From NCBI RefSeq assembly GCF_003716875.1, contig NZ_CP033077.1:682001-746000 (forward strand): a stretch of 64,000 nucleotides of DNA. Reading direction: 5' to 3'. The notes under the pieces are model-generated. The model had not been told where the DNA came from. It ran no database searches and saw only the letters and a program-made list of their open reading frames with translations. This document shows positions 56,065-64,000 of this stretch, in pieces; the first letter of the stretch is position 1, and each line of letters begins with the position of its first letter. Position numbers and translations under genes: made by a program. This stretch comes from Vibrio zhugei. Its GTDB lineage: Bacteria > Pseudomonadota > Gammaproteobacteria > Enterobacterales > Vibrionaceae.

Positions 56065-56985
56065 CTATTCGGGACGGGATGCAACGCGCACAGGCACGCC
56101 ATTTTTGGCCATAATCGCGGCTTTCGCTCGCTGCTCGGACTGATGAAATTCCGTCAACCACCAGCCCAGTTCTGCAGGCACAACCAAATGCTCTTTCGAC
56201 CCATTACTACGAGTTAACGGCTCATGCGCTTCTAGGTATACATGATGATCCGGCTCAAGACTGACTTTGACTGGGTCATTGATCACTCGTACTTTTGTGC
56301 CTGTGGTGACTTGATGGAACAGCCAGTCAATATTCTTCGGCTCCATACGGATGCAACCCGAGCTGACCCGTAATCCGATACCAAAATTCTTATTGGTACC
56401 GTGAATCAAATAGGATCCATCTCCATATGCGAGACGTAACGCATAATCGCCTAATGGATTATCCGGGCCTGCAGGAACAACTGCCGGTAAGCTCTTCCCT
56501 TTCTTTTCATATTCAGCGCGAATCGACTGAGGAGGCGTCCACGTCGGATGGGGACGTTTTTGGCTAATCACCGTCTTCATTACTGGCGTATCCCGACCTA
56601 TCCGACCTATCCCTACGGGAAAAATGCTGACCGTGTGTTTATTTGGCTCAAAATAATACAGTCGTAACTCAGCCAAATTAATCACGATGCCTTGATATTC
56701 AACGTCAGGCAAAATGATTTGTGAAGGAATGGTGAGGACGTAGCCTGCTTTGGGCAAGAAGGGATCCACTCCTTTGTTCGCTGCCATCAACGCAAGAAAC
56801 CCCACATCGTACTGCTTGGCCACTTGGGCCAGAGACTCGCCTTTTTTAACAATATGATACTGTAGGTTACCTACAATGCGACTGTCTTTCATCGGCAGAT
56901 CATACGTCGTTGCATAGGCAGGCGATAGCATCGCACTGCTCAACAGCCCCAACAGCACGATAACTTTCAACAGCATGTTATTCAT
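56065..56985 (-). CDS. L,D-transpeptidase (YkuD domain, ErfK/YbiS type)
   Basis: 306 residues. Signal peptide ending AYA, a LysM-like segment (YHIVKKGESLAQVAKQYDVG), then the YkuD domain with IHGTNKNFGIG and the catalytic SSGCIRM cysteine, and a C-terminal extension. It forms meso-DAP cross-links or attaches Lpp to peptidoglycan; the LysM/YkuD order is that of the E. coli Lpp-attaching enzymes. It overlaps the photolyase gene by 8 bases, so it is the last gene of that operon, an unusual partner for a DNA repair enzyme. Confidence 0.92.
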   Translation of the reverse strand: MNNMLLKVIVLLGLLSSAMLSPAYATTYDLPMKDSRIVGNLQYHIVKKGESLAQVAKQYDVGFLALMAANKGVDPFLPKAGYVLTIPSQIILPDVEYQGIVINLAELRLYYFEPNKHTVSIFPVGIGRIGRDTPVMKTVISQKRPHPTWTPPQSIRAEYEKKGKSLPAVVPAGPDNPLGDYALRLAYGDGSYLIHGTNKNFGIGLRVSSGCIRMEPKNIDWLFHQVTTGTKVRVINDPVKVSLEPDHHVYLEAHEPLTRSNGSKEHLVVPAELGWWLTEFHQSEQRAKAAIMAKNGVPVRVASRPE

Positions 56986-58390
56986 TCCCTTTTGCCTGTT
57001 TGTAGAGGCTTAAGGTTACTTCTCTTTCCGCTTTATGATCAACTATTGGTTTAGGATAATTGAGCGTTTGCGTCGCTTTCCAAGGTTGATGAATCGTTTT
57101 ATTGTCCAATTCCGACAGCTCAGGTACCCAACGACGAATAAACTTACCGGTTGGATCAAATTTCTCACTCTGAGTGGTGGGATTGAAAATCCTGAAATAA
57201 GGCTGACCATCACACCCCGTCGAGGCACACCATTGCCAACCGCCGTTATTCGACGCATAGTCACCATCGACTAACTGACGCATAAAATACCGCTCACCGT
57301 GGTGCCAATGAATGTGCAAATCTTTGGTAAGAAAGCTCGCCACAATCATCCTTAATCGATTGTGCATCCATCCAGTGTGGTTCAGTTGCCTCATGGCCGC
57401 ATCCACAATCGGATACCCGGTTCTCCCCTGACACCATGTTTGAAAATAGTCATCATTGTGCTGCCAATGAATGTGATTGGCCCAGCGATGAAAGTTCTCG
57501 CCCTTACACAAACGAGGTTCGAAATACACTAAATGTTGGTAGAACTCACGCCAAATCACCTCACTTAACCAAGTGGTTGCGCCTTCACTCATTGGACGAG
57601 ATAGTGTCTCCTCATGCAATCTTGCCATGCATTGTCGAGGAGATAAGGCACCAATGGTCAAATAGGGCGACAGAAGGCTGGTGCCATCTTCAGCGGGAAA
57701 GTCACGCTGCGTGTGATACTCATCCATGGCTTGCTGGCAAAATGCACGTAACTGCTGGCGTATCGAATCAAAATCCACGGCATAATCTCGACTATCGACA
57801 CGAGGGTAATCGAACGCTTGGTCTTTTGACCACAGCCATTGCTGAGCCATATTCGATAATGGTGCCCGCTGAGAAGCAGACACGGTTTTGGCTATGGTCG
57901 GCCAACTCATCTTCTTGAGCCATGCCTTTTTAAACGGAGTGAATACCTTAAAATACTCGCCTTGCTGATTAAGAACCGTTCCCGGAGTCATCACGCACTT
58001 ATCGTCAAACTGGCTCCACCCTATCTTAGCGTCATGGCACAATTGCGCGGCACGCTCATCACGCAAGGTTTCATTGATTTCATACTCTTTATTGACGAAA
58101 ATATGGTCAGCCGTTAGCTCTGAGGCAACGTCCATGACCAGATCAAGTGATTGGGTAAAGTCATCGCACTGCCGATATAAGAGCGGAACGTCATACTTAT
58201 CCAGTTCTTTTTGCAACTCAAATAAACGTCGATACAGTAGATCAGCCTGAACTGGCGCCATATCATGCCTTTCCCATTGCTTGGGCGTTGCAATAAACAA
58301 GGCAGCGACAGGCTCACCGCTCTCGAGCGCTCGGTTGAGGGCAGTATTATCAATCGATCGTAGATCACGGCGTAGCCAGACTAATTTCAT
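56978..58390 (-). CDS. phrB: deoxyribodipyrimidine photolyase
   Basis: 470 residues from the ATG at 58390 (AAGGAT upstream; a start two codons earlier is weaker). Class I CPD photolyase: antenna-binding Rossmann part (KLVWLRRDLRSIDNTAL) and the helical FAD domain with GRTGYPIVDAAMRQL, GWMHNRLRM, DGDYASNNGGWQW and GQPYFRIFNP. Uses blue light and FADH- to split cyclobutane pyrimidine dimers. It lies downstream of a MerR-type regulator (9-base gap), the usual arrangement for light-induced repair operons. Confidence 0.95.
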   Translation of the reverse strand: MKLVWLRRDLRSIDNTALNRALESGEPVAALFIATPKQWERHDMAPVQADLLYRRLFELQKELDKYDVPLLYRQCDDFTQSLDLVMDVASELTADHIFVNKEYEINETLRDERAAQLCHDAKIGWSQFDDKCVMTPGTVLNQQGEYFKVFTPFKKAWLKKMSWPTIAKTVSASQRAPLSNMAQQWLWSKDQAFDYPRVDSRDYAVDFDSIRQQLRAFCQQAMDEYHTQRDFPAEDGTSLLSPYLTIGALSPRQCMARLHEETLSRPMSEGATTWLSEVIWREFYQHLVYFEPRLCKGENFHRWANHIHWQHNDDYFQTWCQGRTGYPIVDAAMRQLNHTGWMHNRLRMIVASFLTKDLHIHWHHGERYFMRQLVDGDYASNNGGWQWCASTGCDGQPYFRIFNPTTQSEKFDPTGKFIRRWVPELSELDNKTIHQPWKATQTLNYPKPIVDHKAEREVTLSLYKQAKGNE

Positions 58391-58399
58391 ATACAATCC

Positions 58400-59191
58400 T
58401 TAGGTCATCAACGTAGTTAACACATCCGATAAGCAACATTTACCACTGAAATTCGCTTGGATATCGCGAATCTGTTCATAGTGCACCGAGGTAAGACTGC
58501 GATTCGTAAAAATCCCAATATGGGAATAGGACGTAAGCATGTCATTGGCGAGTAAGCTGGATAAATCGTCAACGCCATCAAGAAACGTCACATTGAGCCC
58601 ACGCTCGGATAATCTCAACATCCATAACCACGCATGAATGTTGCCTACTGGGTCCATGCTGACACACAAACAATGATGCTTATGGCGCACTTTATTTTCC
58701 GCTTCATAAATGCCCACTAAGGTACTTAGCATGAGCGTCTGCAGTAATCCTTTTTGGAGACTGCGCAATGAGCCTTTGACATGCTCTAAAGTGTTCATAA
58801 CCGGGTTAAGAAACTGGGTTTCCACTAAATCTAAGGGGTACTCTTTGAACACGGTAGAAATAATCTGTTGCGCTTTATTTCGATGCAGCGTAGACAACGC
58901 CTCGAGCAATGCAGCGCATTCTGCGAGCTCACTGGCTTTATCCAGTTCATCTTCCGACTGCTGACCGAGTAGTAGCGGCTTCACCTTTCCGATAGAAACC
59001 CCCTTGGCCAACCAGCTTTGAATCTGACGAATGGTGTCAATATCACTCGATAAATATAAGCGGTGCCCTTTTTCCGTACGTTGCGGCTGCACTAAACTAT
59101 AGCGGCGTTGCCAAGCACGTAAGGTTACGGGCTTAACGCCTGTTATTTCAGAGACTTCTCGAATGGTATACAAGGGTTCATCATAAACCAT
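58400..59191 (-). CDS. MerR family regulator, MlrA/BluR/LitR-like
   Basis: 263 residues. The N-terminal MerR helix-turn-helix is clear: YTIREVSEITGVKPVTLRAWQRRYSLVQPQRTEKGHRLY in parts, almost as in E. coli MlrA. The C-terminal two thirds match the cobalamin-binding-like fold of CarH/LitR (HCLCVSMDPVGNIHAWLW), but the typical cobalamin histidine motif is not complete, so B12 binding is doubtful. It overlaps the YbgA-like gene by 11 bases. Regulators of this kind control photolyase and related photo-oxidative stress genes in vibrios; autoregulation via the upstream TTGTACAA-like sites is likely. Confidence 0.88.
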   Translation of the reverse strand: MVYDEPLYTIREVSEITGVKPVTLRAWQRRYSLVQPQRTEKGHRLYLSSDIDTIRQIQSWLAKGVSIGKVKPLLLGQQSEDELDKASELAECAALLEALSTLHRNKAQQIISTVFKEYPLDLVETQFLNPVMNTLEHVKGSLRSLQKGLLQTLMLSTLVGIYEAENKVRHKHHCLCVSMDPVGNIHAWLWMLRLSERGLNVTFLDGVDDLSSLLANDMLTSYSHIGIFTNRSLTSVHYEQIRDIQANFSGKCCLSDVLTTLMT

Positions 59192-60134
59192 AACGTAATC
59201 TTAACTCCTGTGGATAAGGCTCTAAATACCGCTGCTGGCTCAAATACTCATCGGGGTACATGGCTAAATAATGTTTAATCAGTGTCACTGGAGCCAAAAG
59301 AGGCAATACCCCTTTGCGGTAATCGTGAATAACTTGACTCAGCTCAGCTTTCTGCGCTTTCGATAAATCCCGTTTGAAATAGCCTTGAAAATGCATCAAC
59401 ACATTTGTGTTGTTTTTGCGGCTGGCACGATGGGATAACGCCTGCATGAAACCGAGTCGATATTCTTCAATAAACGTGTCAAGATCGTAGTCTTTAATAA
59501 TCGCGACCATACGACCTAATGATCGATAGGCTTGCGGATCATGCGCCATTAGCATGAGCTTGTATCGTGAATGGAAATTGACAATATCTTTTGCCGTTGG
59601 CGCTTCGCCAAGTGATTCATACAAATCATGTAGACTGAAAACTCGTGTCACGAAATTTTCGCGTAAAACATCATCATGTAAACGGCCATCTTCTTCGATG
59701 GGCAACCAAGGCAACTGTTGTTGCAACTGCTGAGTATAAAGACCCACCCCATCTTTTTCGGCGAAATTCTCGCGATACACTTTGACGCGCTCCATTCCGC
59801 ACGTCGGTGATTTTGCACACACGACATACCCACACAACGGCAGGGATTGTAATTCTGAGGCTTTCGACATGGAGAACTGATTCATTGCGTCGGTGTAGTC
59901 TTGCGAGTCGTCTTTGGTTTCAACCAACGCAATGCGCTCGTCTTCTCGTACCAAGCGAATCGCTTTACGTGGTATCGGCATGCCGATCGCGACTTCAGGG
60001 CAAATCGGCAAAAACTCGACGAAGTTACCCAGTTCATCATTCACAAATGCATTGCGCTTGTGACCACCATCAAATCGTACTTGCTCACCTAAGACACAGG
60101 CACTGATTCCAACTAAAATAGGTTGTGCTGTCAT
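59181..60134 (-). CDS. DUF523-DUF1722 fusion protein (YbgA-like)
   Basis: About 317 residues from the ATG at 60134 (GGTGA upstream; a TTG at 60152 would run into the operator cluster). N-terminal DUF523 with VGISACVLGEQVRFDGGHKRN and CAKSPTCGMERVKVY (conserved cysteines), then DUF1722 (YbgA) with FHSRYKLMLMAHDPQAYRSLGR and GYFKRDLS. E. coli ybgA sits beside phrB; here the same association is kept with a MerR gene between. Biochemical role not established; the cysteines suggest metal or Fe-S binding. Confidence 0.88.
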   Translation of the reverse strand: MTAQPILVGISACVLGEQVRFDGGHKRNAFVNDELGNFVEFLPICPEVAIGMPIPRKAIRLVREDERIALVETKDDSQDYTDAMNQFSMSKASELQSLPLCGYVVCAKSPTCGMERVKVYRENFAEKDGVGLYTQQLQQQLPWLPIEEDGRLHDDVLRENFVTRVFSLHDLYESLGEAPTAKDIVNFHSRYKLMLMAHDPQAYRSLGRMVAIIKDYDLDTFIEEYRLGFMQALSHRASRKNNTNVLMHFQGYFKRDLSKAQKAELSQVIHDYRKGVLPLLAPVTLIKHYLAMYPDEYLSQQRYLEPYPQELRLRYGL

Positions 60135-60143
60135 CGAATCACC

Positions 60144-60243
60144 ATTGTACAAATAGATATTTTGTATAGGTATAACACAAGGGATTTAGTTATACAAATT
60201 CCATAATTGTACAAATATGAAAAAAGAAAAATTATACAATATG
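60144..60243. promoter_or_regulatory. cluster of TTGTACAA-type operators before the photolyase operon
   Basis: Repeats of one near-palindromic motif: ATTGTACAAAT at 60144-60154, TTATACAAATT at 60190-60200, ATTGTACAAAT at 60206-60216, ATTATACAATA at 60231-60241, and TTTTGTATA (reverse orientation) at 60160-60168. The core agrees with the TTGTACA half-site reported for E. coli MlrA. They lie directly upstream of the operon that contains the MlrA-like regulator. Confidence 0.72.
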
Positions 60244-60508
60244 TTTCAATATATTATGAGGATAATCACAGTAAAAATTTAATTAACATCGAAAGAGAAA
60301 AGCCGTTTGTTAATCAAATCAACTTTTGCCTGACATGATGGTAAGGTACAATGGCTAAGAGGCTTGTATAATGAGCAAGTGAGTGAAACGAGTAGTCTAA
60401 AAAGAAGCGTATATTCAGCTATCAATCATAGTAATTCTCGTGAAATAGAAGTCCATTACTATTATAGGAACAACACATTTTATACGATGTGCCAAAGGGT
60501 ATACAGAT
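60153..60508. other. 356-bp divergent intergenic region
   Basis: The left 100 bases hold the operator cluster. The right part holds a perfect -10 hexamer TATAAT (60367-60372), about 135 bases before the TPR gene start, with no clear -35. No additional gene seen. Confidence 0.45.
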
Positions 60509-61990
60509 TTGACGAATTATTGCCGCTTAAATGATGAAACGATTCAAGAACTTGATAATGAATTGATGGTTGATCCCATCCACGCCTGTGAAAAGATTGA
60601 ACACCTCTTAAGTCAAGAATCGACATCCCAAGAGCCCATCCTCGTACTGCAACTCATGATGTTGGCAGCAAAATTCTACTTGGATAACGAACAGCTCCCA
60701 AAGGGCTTAAAACACATTCGTCACGCCTATCGACTTCAGCAAACCCTCGAAACCGATGATTATCTCGCTGAGATTCTCCATATACATGCTCGTATTTTTT
60801 GGAAACAAGCCAAATACTACTCCGCACTGCAATTTTGGACGCGCGCGCTTGAATTATCGGCATGGTCAGACAGTACAGATGTACAAATACAAGCACTGAT
60901 CGGTCTGGGAAATGTGTGGCGAGCCACTAGCGTGTATAATTTGGCGAAAGTCACCCATGAACTCGCGGTGAAAATAGCCAACCATACCCGTCAGGGCCAA
61001 CTGGAAATTCGATCTCGGATTTTTCTCTCTTGGGATTTGTACCTATTAAAGCAGTATCCGTCTATGCTGACAGAGCTTGAGGTGGCTGAAGATTTACTGA
61101 AAAGCACGCCCAATGACACGTTAAAAGCACAAACTTTCGATTTTAGAGCGGCCGCTCTATTAGAATTGGGCTGTATAGAAGATGCGCATCAAGCAACAAC
61201 GATTGCTCAAACCCTTGCAGAAACACATGGCTTTGATGAAATGCATATTTTGGCACTCATTAATAAAGCGAAAATTGACGTACGCCGAGAGATGCCTAAG
61301 TTAGCGCTGGAATGGTTATTCAAAGCGGAAACTATCGCCAATGCCAATACCAGCATTAATCATGAGGTCCTTGCGCTCATTTACCTCCAGCAGTCGGTAA
61401 CGTTAGAATCACTCACTGAATACCACGAAGCTCTCAATGCGTATCAACGTTTTCGTTTTCACTCCTTGGCACATGAGCGTGAAACGGCAATGCAATTGGG
61501 ACTCGATAAAGCCCGTAAGTCGAAAAGTTTACATGAACAACGGGCTCGAAAAATCATTAATCGCCTGCGCGGTCAGTATGACTTTGATTCAGGGAAACAA
61601 CTTCCTAAGTTGGTCTCAGAAACACTGTGGTGGGAACGCTTAGTCGAGTTTAAAACCCAATTAAAAAATTCCAACTATTCGGTGATTATGCTGCATCATG
61701 CTAGCCCAGAGCATATTGATACCTGTACAGAAATGACACACAGTCTCTCTGGTCCTGGAGATTACTTAGCTCGGCTCGATAGTACTCATCTAGGCTGGCT
61801 CATTAATTCCAAAGGCAGTTCCGCCTCTGAACTGTATGACATATTACGTCAAATGCTGAAGCTGTATCCATGGGAGCGACGTGGATTAGCCAACACTCGC
61901 CCTAATGTCTCTTTACATAATATTTTAATGTTCCCATTTACGTTAGAGCAATTAGAACTAGAAGAAAGCTCAATAATAGGACAAGATTGA
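60509..61990 (+). CDS. TPR protein with degenerate GGDEF-like C-terminus
   Basis: 493 residues from a TTG start (AAGGG about 10 bases upstream; no ATG with a better site until codon 20). TPR-like helical repeats fill about 30-350 (for example ALIGLGNVWRATSVYNLAKV, ALNAYQRFRFHSLAHE). After a coiled linker the last 120 residues have the rhythm of a GGDEF domain (WWERLVEFKTQLKNSNYSVIML), but the signature is replaced by RLDSTHLGWLIN where RFGGDEFVVLL is expected, so it cannot make cyclic di-GMP. It may regulate or partner the active enzyme encoded 4 bases downstream. No signal peptide. Confidence 0.8.
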   Translation: MTNYCRLNDETIQELDNELMVDPIHACEKIEHLLSQESTSQEPILVLQLMMLAAKFYLDNEQLPKGLKHIRHAYRLQQTLETDDYLAEILHIHARIFWKQAKYYSALQFWTRALELSAWSDSTDVQIQALIGLGNVWRATSVYNLAKVTHELAVKIANHTRQGQLEIRSRIFLSWDLYLLKQYPSMLTELEVAEDLLKSTPNDTLKAQTFDFRAAALLELGCIEDAHQATTIAQTLAETHGFDEMHILALINKAKIDVRREMPKLALEWLFKAETIANANTSINHEVLALIYLQQSVTLESLTEYHEALNAYQRFRFHSLAHERETAMQLGLDKARKSKSLHEQRARKIINRLRGQYDFDSGKQLPKLVSETLWWERLVEFKTQLKNSNYSVIMLHHASPEHIDTCTEMTHSLSGPGDYLARLDSTHLGWLINSKGSSASELYDILRQMLKLYPWERRGLANTRPNVSLHNILMFPFTLEQLELEESSIIGQD

Positions 61991-61994
61991 TCGT

Positions 61995-63581
61995 ATGGAA
62001 GCATTATTAAAAAAAGTACAAGACTATGGGTACGATATCACCCATCTCTCTGGACAGGAGGCCATCGCGTCATGGGAAACGATTCGCCAAAATGTGGCCG
62101 AAACGGATGTGGAACATGCTCTTTGTTTACTGATCACATCCGAATATCTGATTAATGCCGAATGCTACGAACAAAGCATCCAGTACTTAGAAGATGCGCT
62201 CAACCTCGTGGCAGATGACGATCAAAACATTGAATTACAATTATCCATTAAGCAAAGCCTGAGTGAATGCTACATCGCGACAAAACAATACACGTTAGCA
62301 CTAGACGAATATGTGTTGATGACCAAATTAGCGATTAAAAACTATGATTTAGATACCCATGCTTCAGCCATTATTGGAATGGGCCGCATGTGTGAGCATT
62401 TTGGCGATTATAATCGAGCCAATCGCTATTATAAGAAAATCGACCGTATTGATCATGCGCTATCCAGTCGCAGTTTACGCTTACAATATAAACTCTATAA
62501 GCTCGGAAGCTACATTCGCTTAAAACGTTATAAAGCCGCGCAAGTGTTGCTGTCGGAGTGTGAAGAGCTATCGATTCTGGTCAATGATAAGCTTCTCAAT
62601 GGTAAAGTGTTACTCTATAAATCGAGAATTTATCGCCTCAAAGGGCAATTTAACGCCGCATTAAAAATCTTGTCATCGATCTCCTATACCCTCGGGGTGG
62701 TGCATGACAATTGGTTTGCGTGTGCATGTCGCATAGAACAAGCCTATTGTCTGTATTATCTTCACAAATCGCATCTCGCCATGTATTTACTCGATAACGC
62801 CCAGCGTCGTGCGACCCGCTCCTATCATCCAAAGCTCAAAATCGATTTGTATAATGCTTATAGCGACATTCATACACAATCGGGGGAGTATCAACACGCA
62901 TTGCGTTATGAAAAGTTAGCGTTCGAATGTGAGTCAGAGCTGATTAGACTTATGCCAATAGCCGAGCTGGGGCCGAATCAATTACGCCGCCTTTCGCAAC
63001 TTGATTTGCAACTCAAGTTAATTCTCTCTGAAATCGAAAACCGCGAACTAAAAGAAACAACGGAAACACAACGTAATGCGGTGGCACAGTTACAGCAAGA
63101 CGTCTTCACCGATCCTTTAACGCAAATGCATAACCGCCGTTGGCTGGATGGTCAGTTAAAAGACATGTTACTGCATGACACAGACTTTGCGTTTTTAATC
63201 ATCGATATCGACCACTTTAAATCAATTAATGACGAGTACAGTCACTTAATTGGGGATCAGGCCATCAGTCGAGTCTCTTTGGAAATACGTCATTATTTCA
63301 ATCAAGAGGGGCAACACTGGGTGCGCTTTGGTGGTGAAGAGTTCTTAGTGATCATCGAAAATCAAAATTTAGAAACGGTCAAACTGCTAGCGGAAGAACT
63401 CCGCCACATTATCGCGCAGACCGATTGGAGTCCCATACTAGGTGACAGACAGCTCACCGTGAGTATTGGAGCCACCTTACATCGTTCTGGAGAGAATACT
63501 CAGAGAACCTTCCACCGCGCGGACAAAGCCTTATATCGAGCGAAGGCCAACGGACGCAACCAAGTGTGTCACGAAGACTAA
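61995..63581 (+). CDS. TPR-GGDEF diguanylate cyclase
   Basis: 528 residues. TPR-like repeats about 35-330, a coiled coil about 350-375, then a full GGDEF domain: DPLTQMHNRRWLDGQL, FLIIDIDHFKSINDEY, WVRFGGEEFLVIIE (GGEEF at 446-450), RADKALYRAKANGRNQV. It should make cyclic di-GMP from two GTP. No RxxD inhibitory site precedes GGEEF at the usual distance, so product inhibition may be absent. Cytoplasmic; the TPR region is likely the input or partner-binding module. Overall design is parallel to the preceding gene, suggesting an ancient duplication. Confidence 0.92.
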   Translation: MEALLKKVQDYGYDITHLSGQEAIASWETIRQNVAETDVEHALCLLITSEYLINAECYEQSIQYLEDALNLVADDDQNIELQLSIKQSLSECYIATKQYTLALDEYVLMTKLAIKNYDLDTHASAIIGMGRMCEHFGDYNRANRYYKKIDRIDHALSSRSLRLQYKLYKLGSYIRLKRYKAAQVLLSECEELSILVNDKLLNGKVLLYKSRIYRLKGQFNAALKILSSISYTLGVVHDNWFACACRIEQAYCLYYLHKSHLAMYLLDNAQRRATRSYHPKLKIDLYNAYSDIHTQSGEYQHALRYEKLAFECESELIRLMPIAELGPNQLRRLSQLDLQLKLILSEIENRELKETTETQRNAVAQLQQDVFTDPLTQMHNRRWLDGQLKDMLLHDTDFAFLIIDIDHFKSINDEYSHLIGDQAISRVSLEIRHYFNQEGQHWVRFGGEEFLVIIENQNLETVKLLAEELRHIIAQTDWSPILGDRQLTVSIGATLHRSGENTQRTFHRADKALYRAKANGRNQVCHED

Positions 63582-63660
63582 ACTGATGACACACTCTAAA
63601 CCGCATCCTTGATACACCAAGAGCCCGCGCCAACCTGACAATGCGTTGTGCTGCGCAGAT

Positions 63661-63765
63661 AAAAAAAGAGCCAATCGTAAAAGTACGATTGGCTTAAATA
63701 TCGTGTGAACAAAAACATTCACTAACAACGTCAGTTGGCTAGGTGACTCTGGCTTAAAGAGTCAC
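63661..63765 (-). ncRNA. qrr: Qrr quorum-sensing regulatory small RNA
   Basis: Transcript of about 105 nt on the minus strand. It contains the invariant Qrr core CTAGCCAACTGACGTTGTTA followed by GTGAAT, which pairs with hapR/luxR, luxO and aphA mRNAs in vibrios. The 5' stem is GTGACTCT / AGAGTCAC. The terminator is the 11-bp stem AGCCAATCGTA / TACGATTGGCT followed by seven or more T (read on minus). A perfect sigma-54 promoter lies upstream (63775-63791) and LuxO-type sites beyond it. With Hfq it sets the low-cell-density state. qrr1 lies next to luxO in known vibrios, so luxO may start on the plus strand just past the window edge. Confidence 0.95.
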
Positions 63766-63774
63766 TTTATAATA

Positions 63775-63791
63775 AGCATTATACGTGCCAA
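63775..63791 (-). promoter_or_regulatory. sigma-54 promoter of qrr
   Basis: On the minus strand TTGGCACGTATAATGCT: perfect -24 box, TGCT -12 box, GG to GC distance 12. Transcription would start near 63765. Confidence 0.92.
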
Positions 63792-63861
63792 CTAATTAGT
63801 GTCTGTTTTTATGCTGAGATGGCTATTTTCCGGTCGATAATCCAACAACACGCTCTATTTT

Positions 63862-63897
63862 TCGCAAAATGCAATTCCTATATTGCAAATTTTTGCA
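63862..63897. promoter_or_regulatory. LuxO-type enhancer sites upstream of qrr
   Basis: TCGCA-AAA-TGCAA (63862-63874) matches the LuxO site TTGCA-W3-TGCAA at all but one base. A second related repeat, TTGCAAATTTTTGCA (63883-63897), follows. They are 70-105 bases upstream of the -24 box. Confidence 0.75.
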
Positions 63898-64000
63898 CTC
63901 ATTTCCTTAGCGTAAGCAAAGCCTTTGCAAGGTTTTCATCCAGTATCACTCAAACGAATAAAATTTCGTTATACTGCATGTCATTCTCAGTAAATTAGTT

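Noticed and set aside
61980..61994. Fusion of the two TPR genes by sequencing frameshift
   Set aside because: The first frame has a proper stop and the second its own ATG four bases later, with a complete TPR-GGDEF layout, so they are separate genes.

Overview
The window is a chromosomal stretch from a gamma-proteobacterium of the Vibrionaceae, most likely a Vibrio. The strongest marker is a Qrr quorum-sensing small RNA near the right edge (minus strand, about 63765 to 63661). It has the conserved Qrr core, a sigma-54 promoter and LuxO-type sites. Supporting markers are vibrio-type small proteins (DUF2999, DUF3820, a lone CBM48 protein), an OmpU-like porin, SbmA, AroG and Sad orthologues, and MetJ, TyrR and Fur type operators. 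No rRNA, tRNA, CRISPR array or prophage was seen. The only mobile element is one intact IS903-like insertion sequence.

Layout. 0-2.2 kb: a small hypothetical gene and a Cache-type chemoreceptor. 2.5-9.4 kb: a six-gene MoxR/Bat (aerotolerance type) operon whose VWA-TPR protein carries a 22-glutamine tract encoded by a pure CAGCAA repeat. 9.5-11 kb: a PAP2 phosphatase and inorganic pyrophosphatase. 11.2-17 kb: a LysR regulator divergent from dabB-dabA (energy-coupled inorganic carbon uptake), followed by a TsaC/Sua5 protein. 17-22.2 kb: Sad, two small hypotheticals, a MetE-like methyltransferase behind two tandem met boxes, and a secreted GH5-CBM2 cellulase. 22.6-26.5 kb: a sigma-54 two-component system divergent from two tandem DUF4168 secreted proteins. 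Their shared promoter region has a canonical -24/-12 element and a perfect 9+9 bp inverted repeat upstream. 26.5-30.5 kb: a Fur-box-preceded efeU/efeO/efeB-type iron importer with EfeO split over two genes. 30.6-33 kb: a decayed EAL-domain fragment and an aldolase, DUF3820 and orphan methyltransferase operon. 33-42 kb: MATE pump, aroG, phosphohexomutase, an OYE/TetR divergent pair with twin operators, azlCD, FAH hydrolase and ohrR. 42.4-49.5 kb: porin, a candidate sigma-54-dependent small RNA, M23 endopeptidase, CBM48 protein, YjiH transporter, queH, ohr and DUF2999. 49.5-56 kb: sbmA, the IS element, a 4HB chemoreceptor, a DEAD-box helicase and an Lpp-like lipoprotein. 56-60.2 kb: an operon of YbgA-like protein, MlrA-type MerR regulator, photolyase and L,D-transpeptidase, preceded by a cluster of TTGTACAA-like operators. 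60.5-63.6 kb: a TPR protein with degenerate GGDEF followed by a TPR-GGDEF diguanylate cyclase. 63.6-64 kb: Qrr.

How it fits together. Three independent sigma-54 promoters occur here: DUF4168 pair, candidate sRNA and Qrr. The sigma-54 two-component/DUF4168 locus and the intergenic sRNA are the two signals I would most like to see followed up, because I cannot match either to a described system. Several gene pairs are linked by biochemistry as well as position: Lpp with an L,D-transpeptidase, OhrR with Ohr (6.6 kb apart), the photolyase with its MerR regulator, and DabB with DabA. All calls come from reading the sequence and from recall of protein families; no database search was run.
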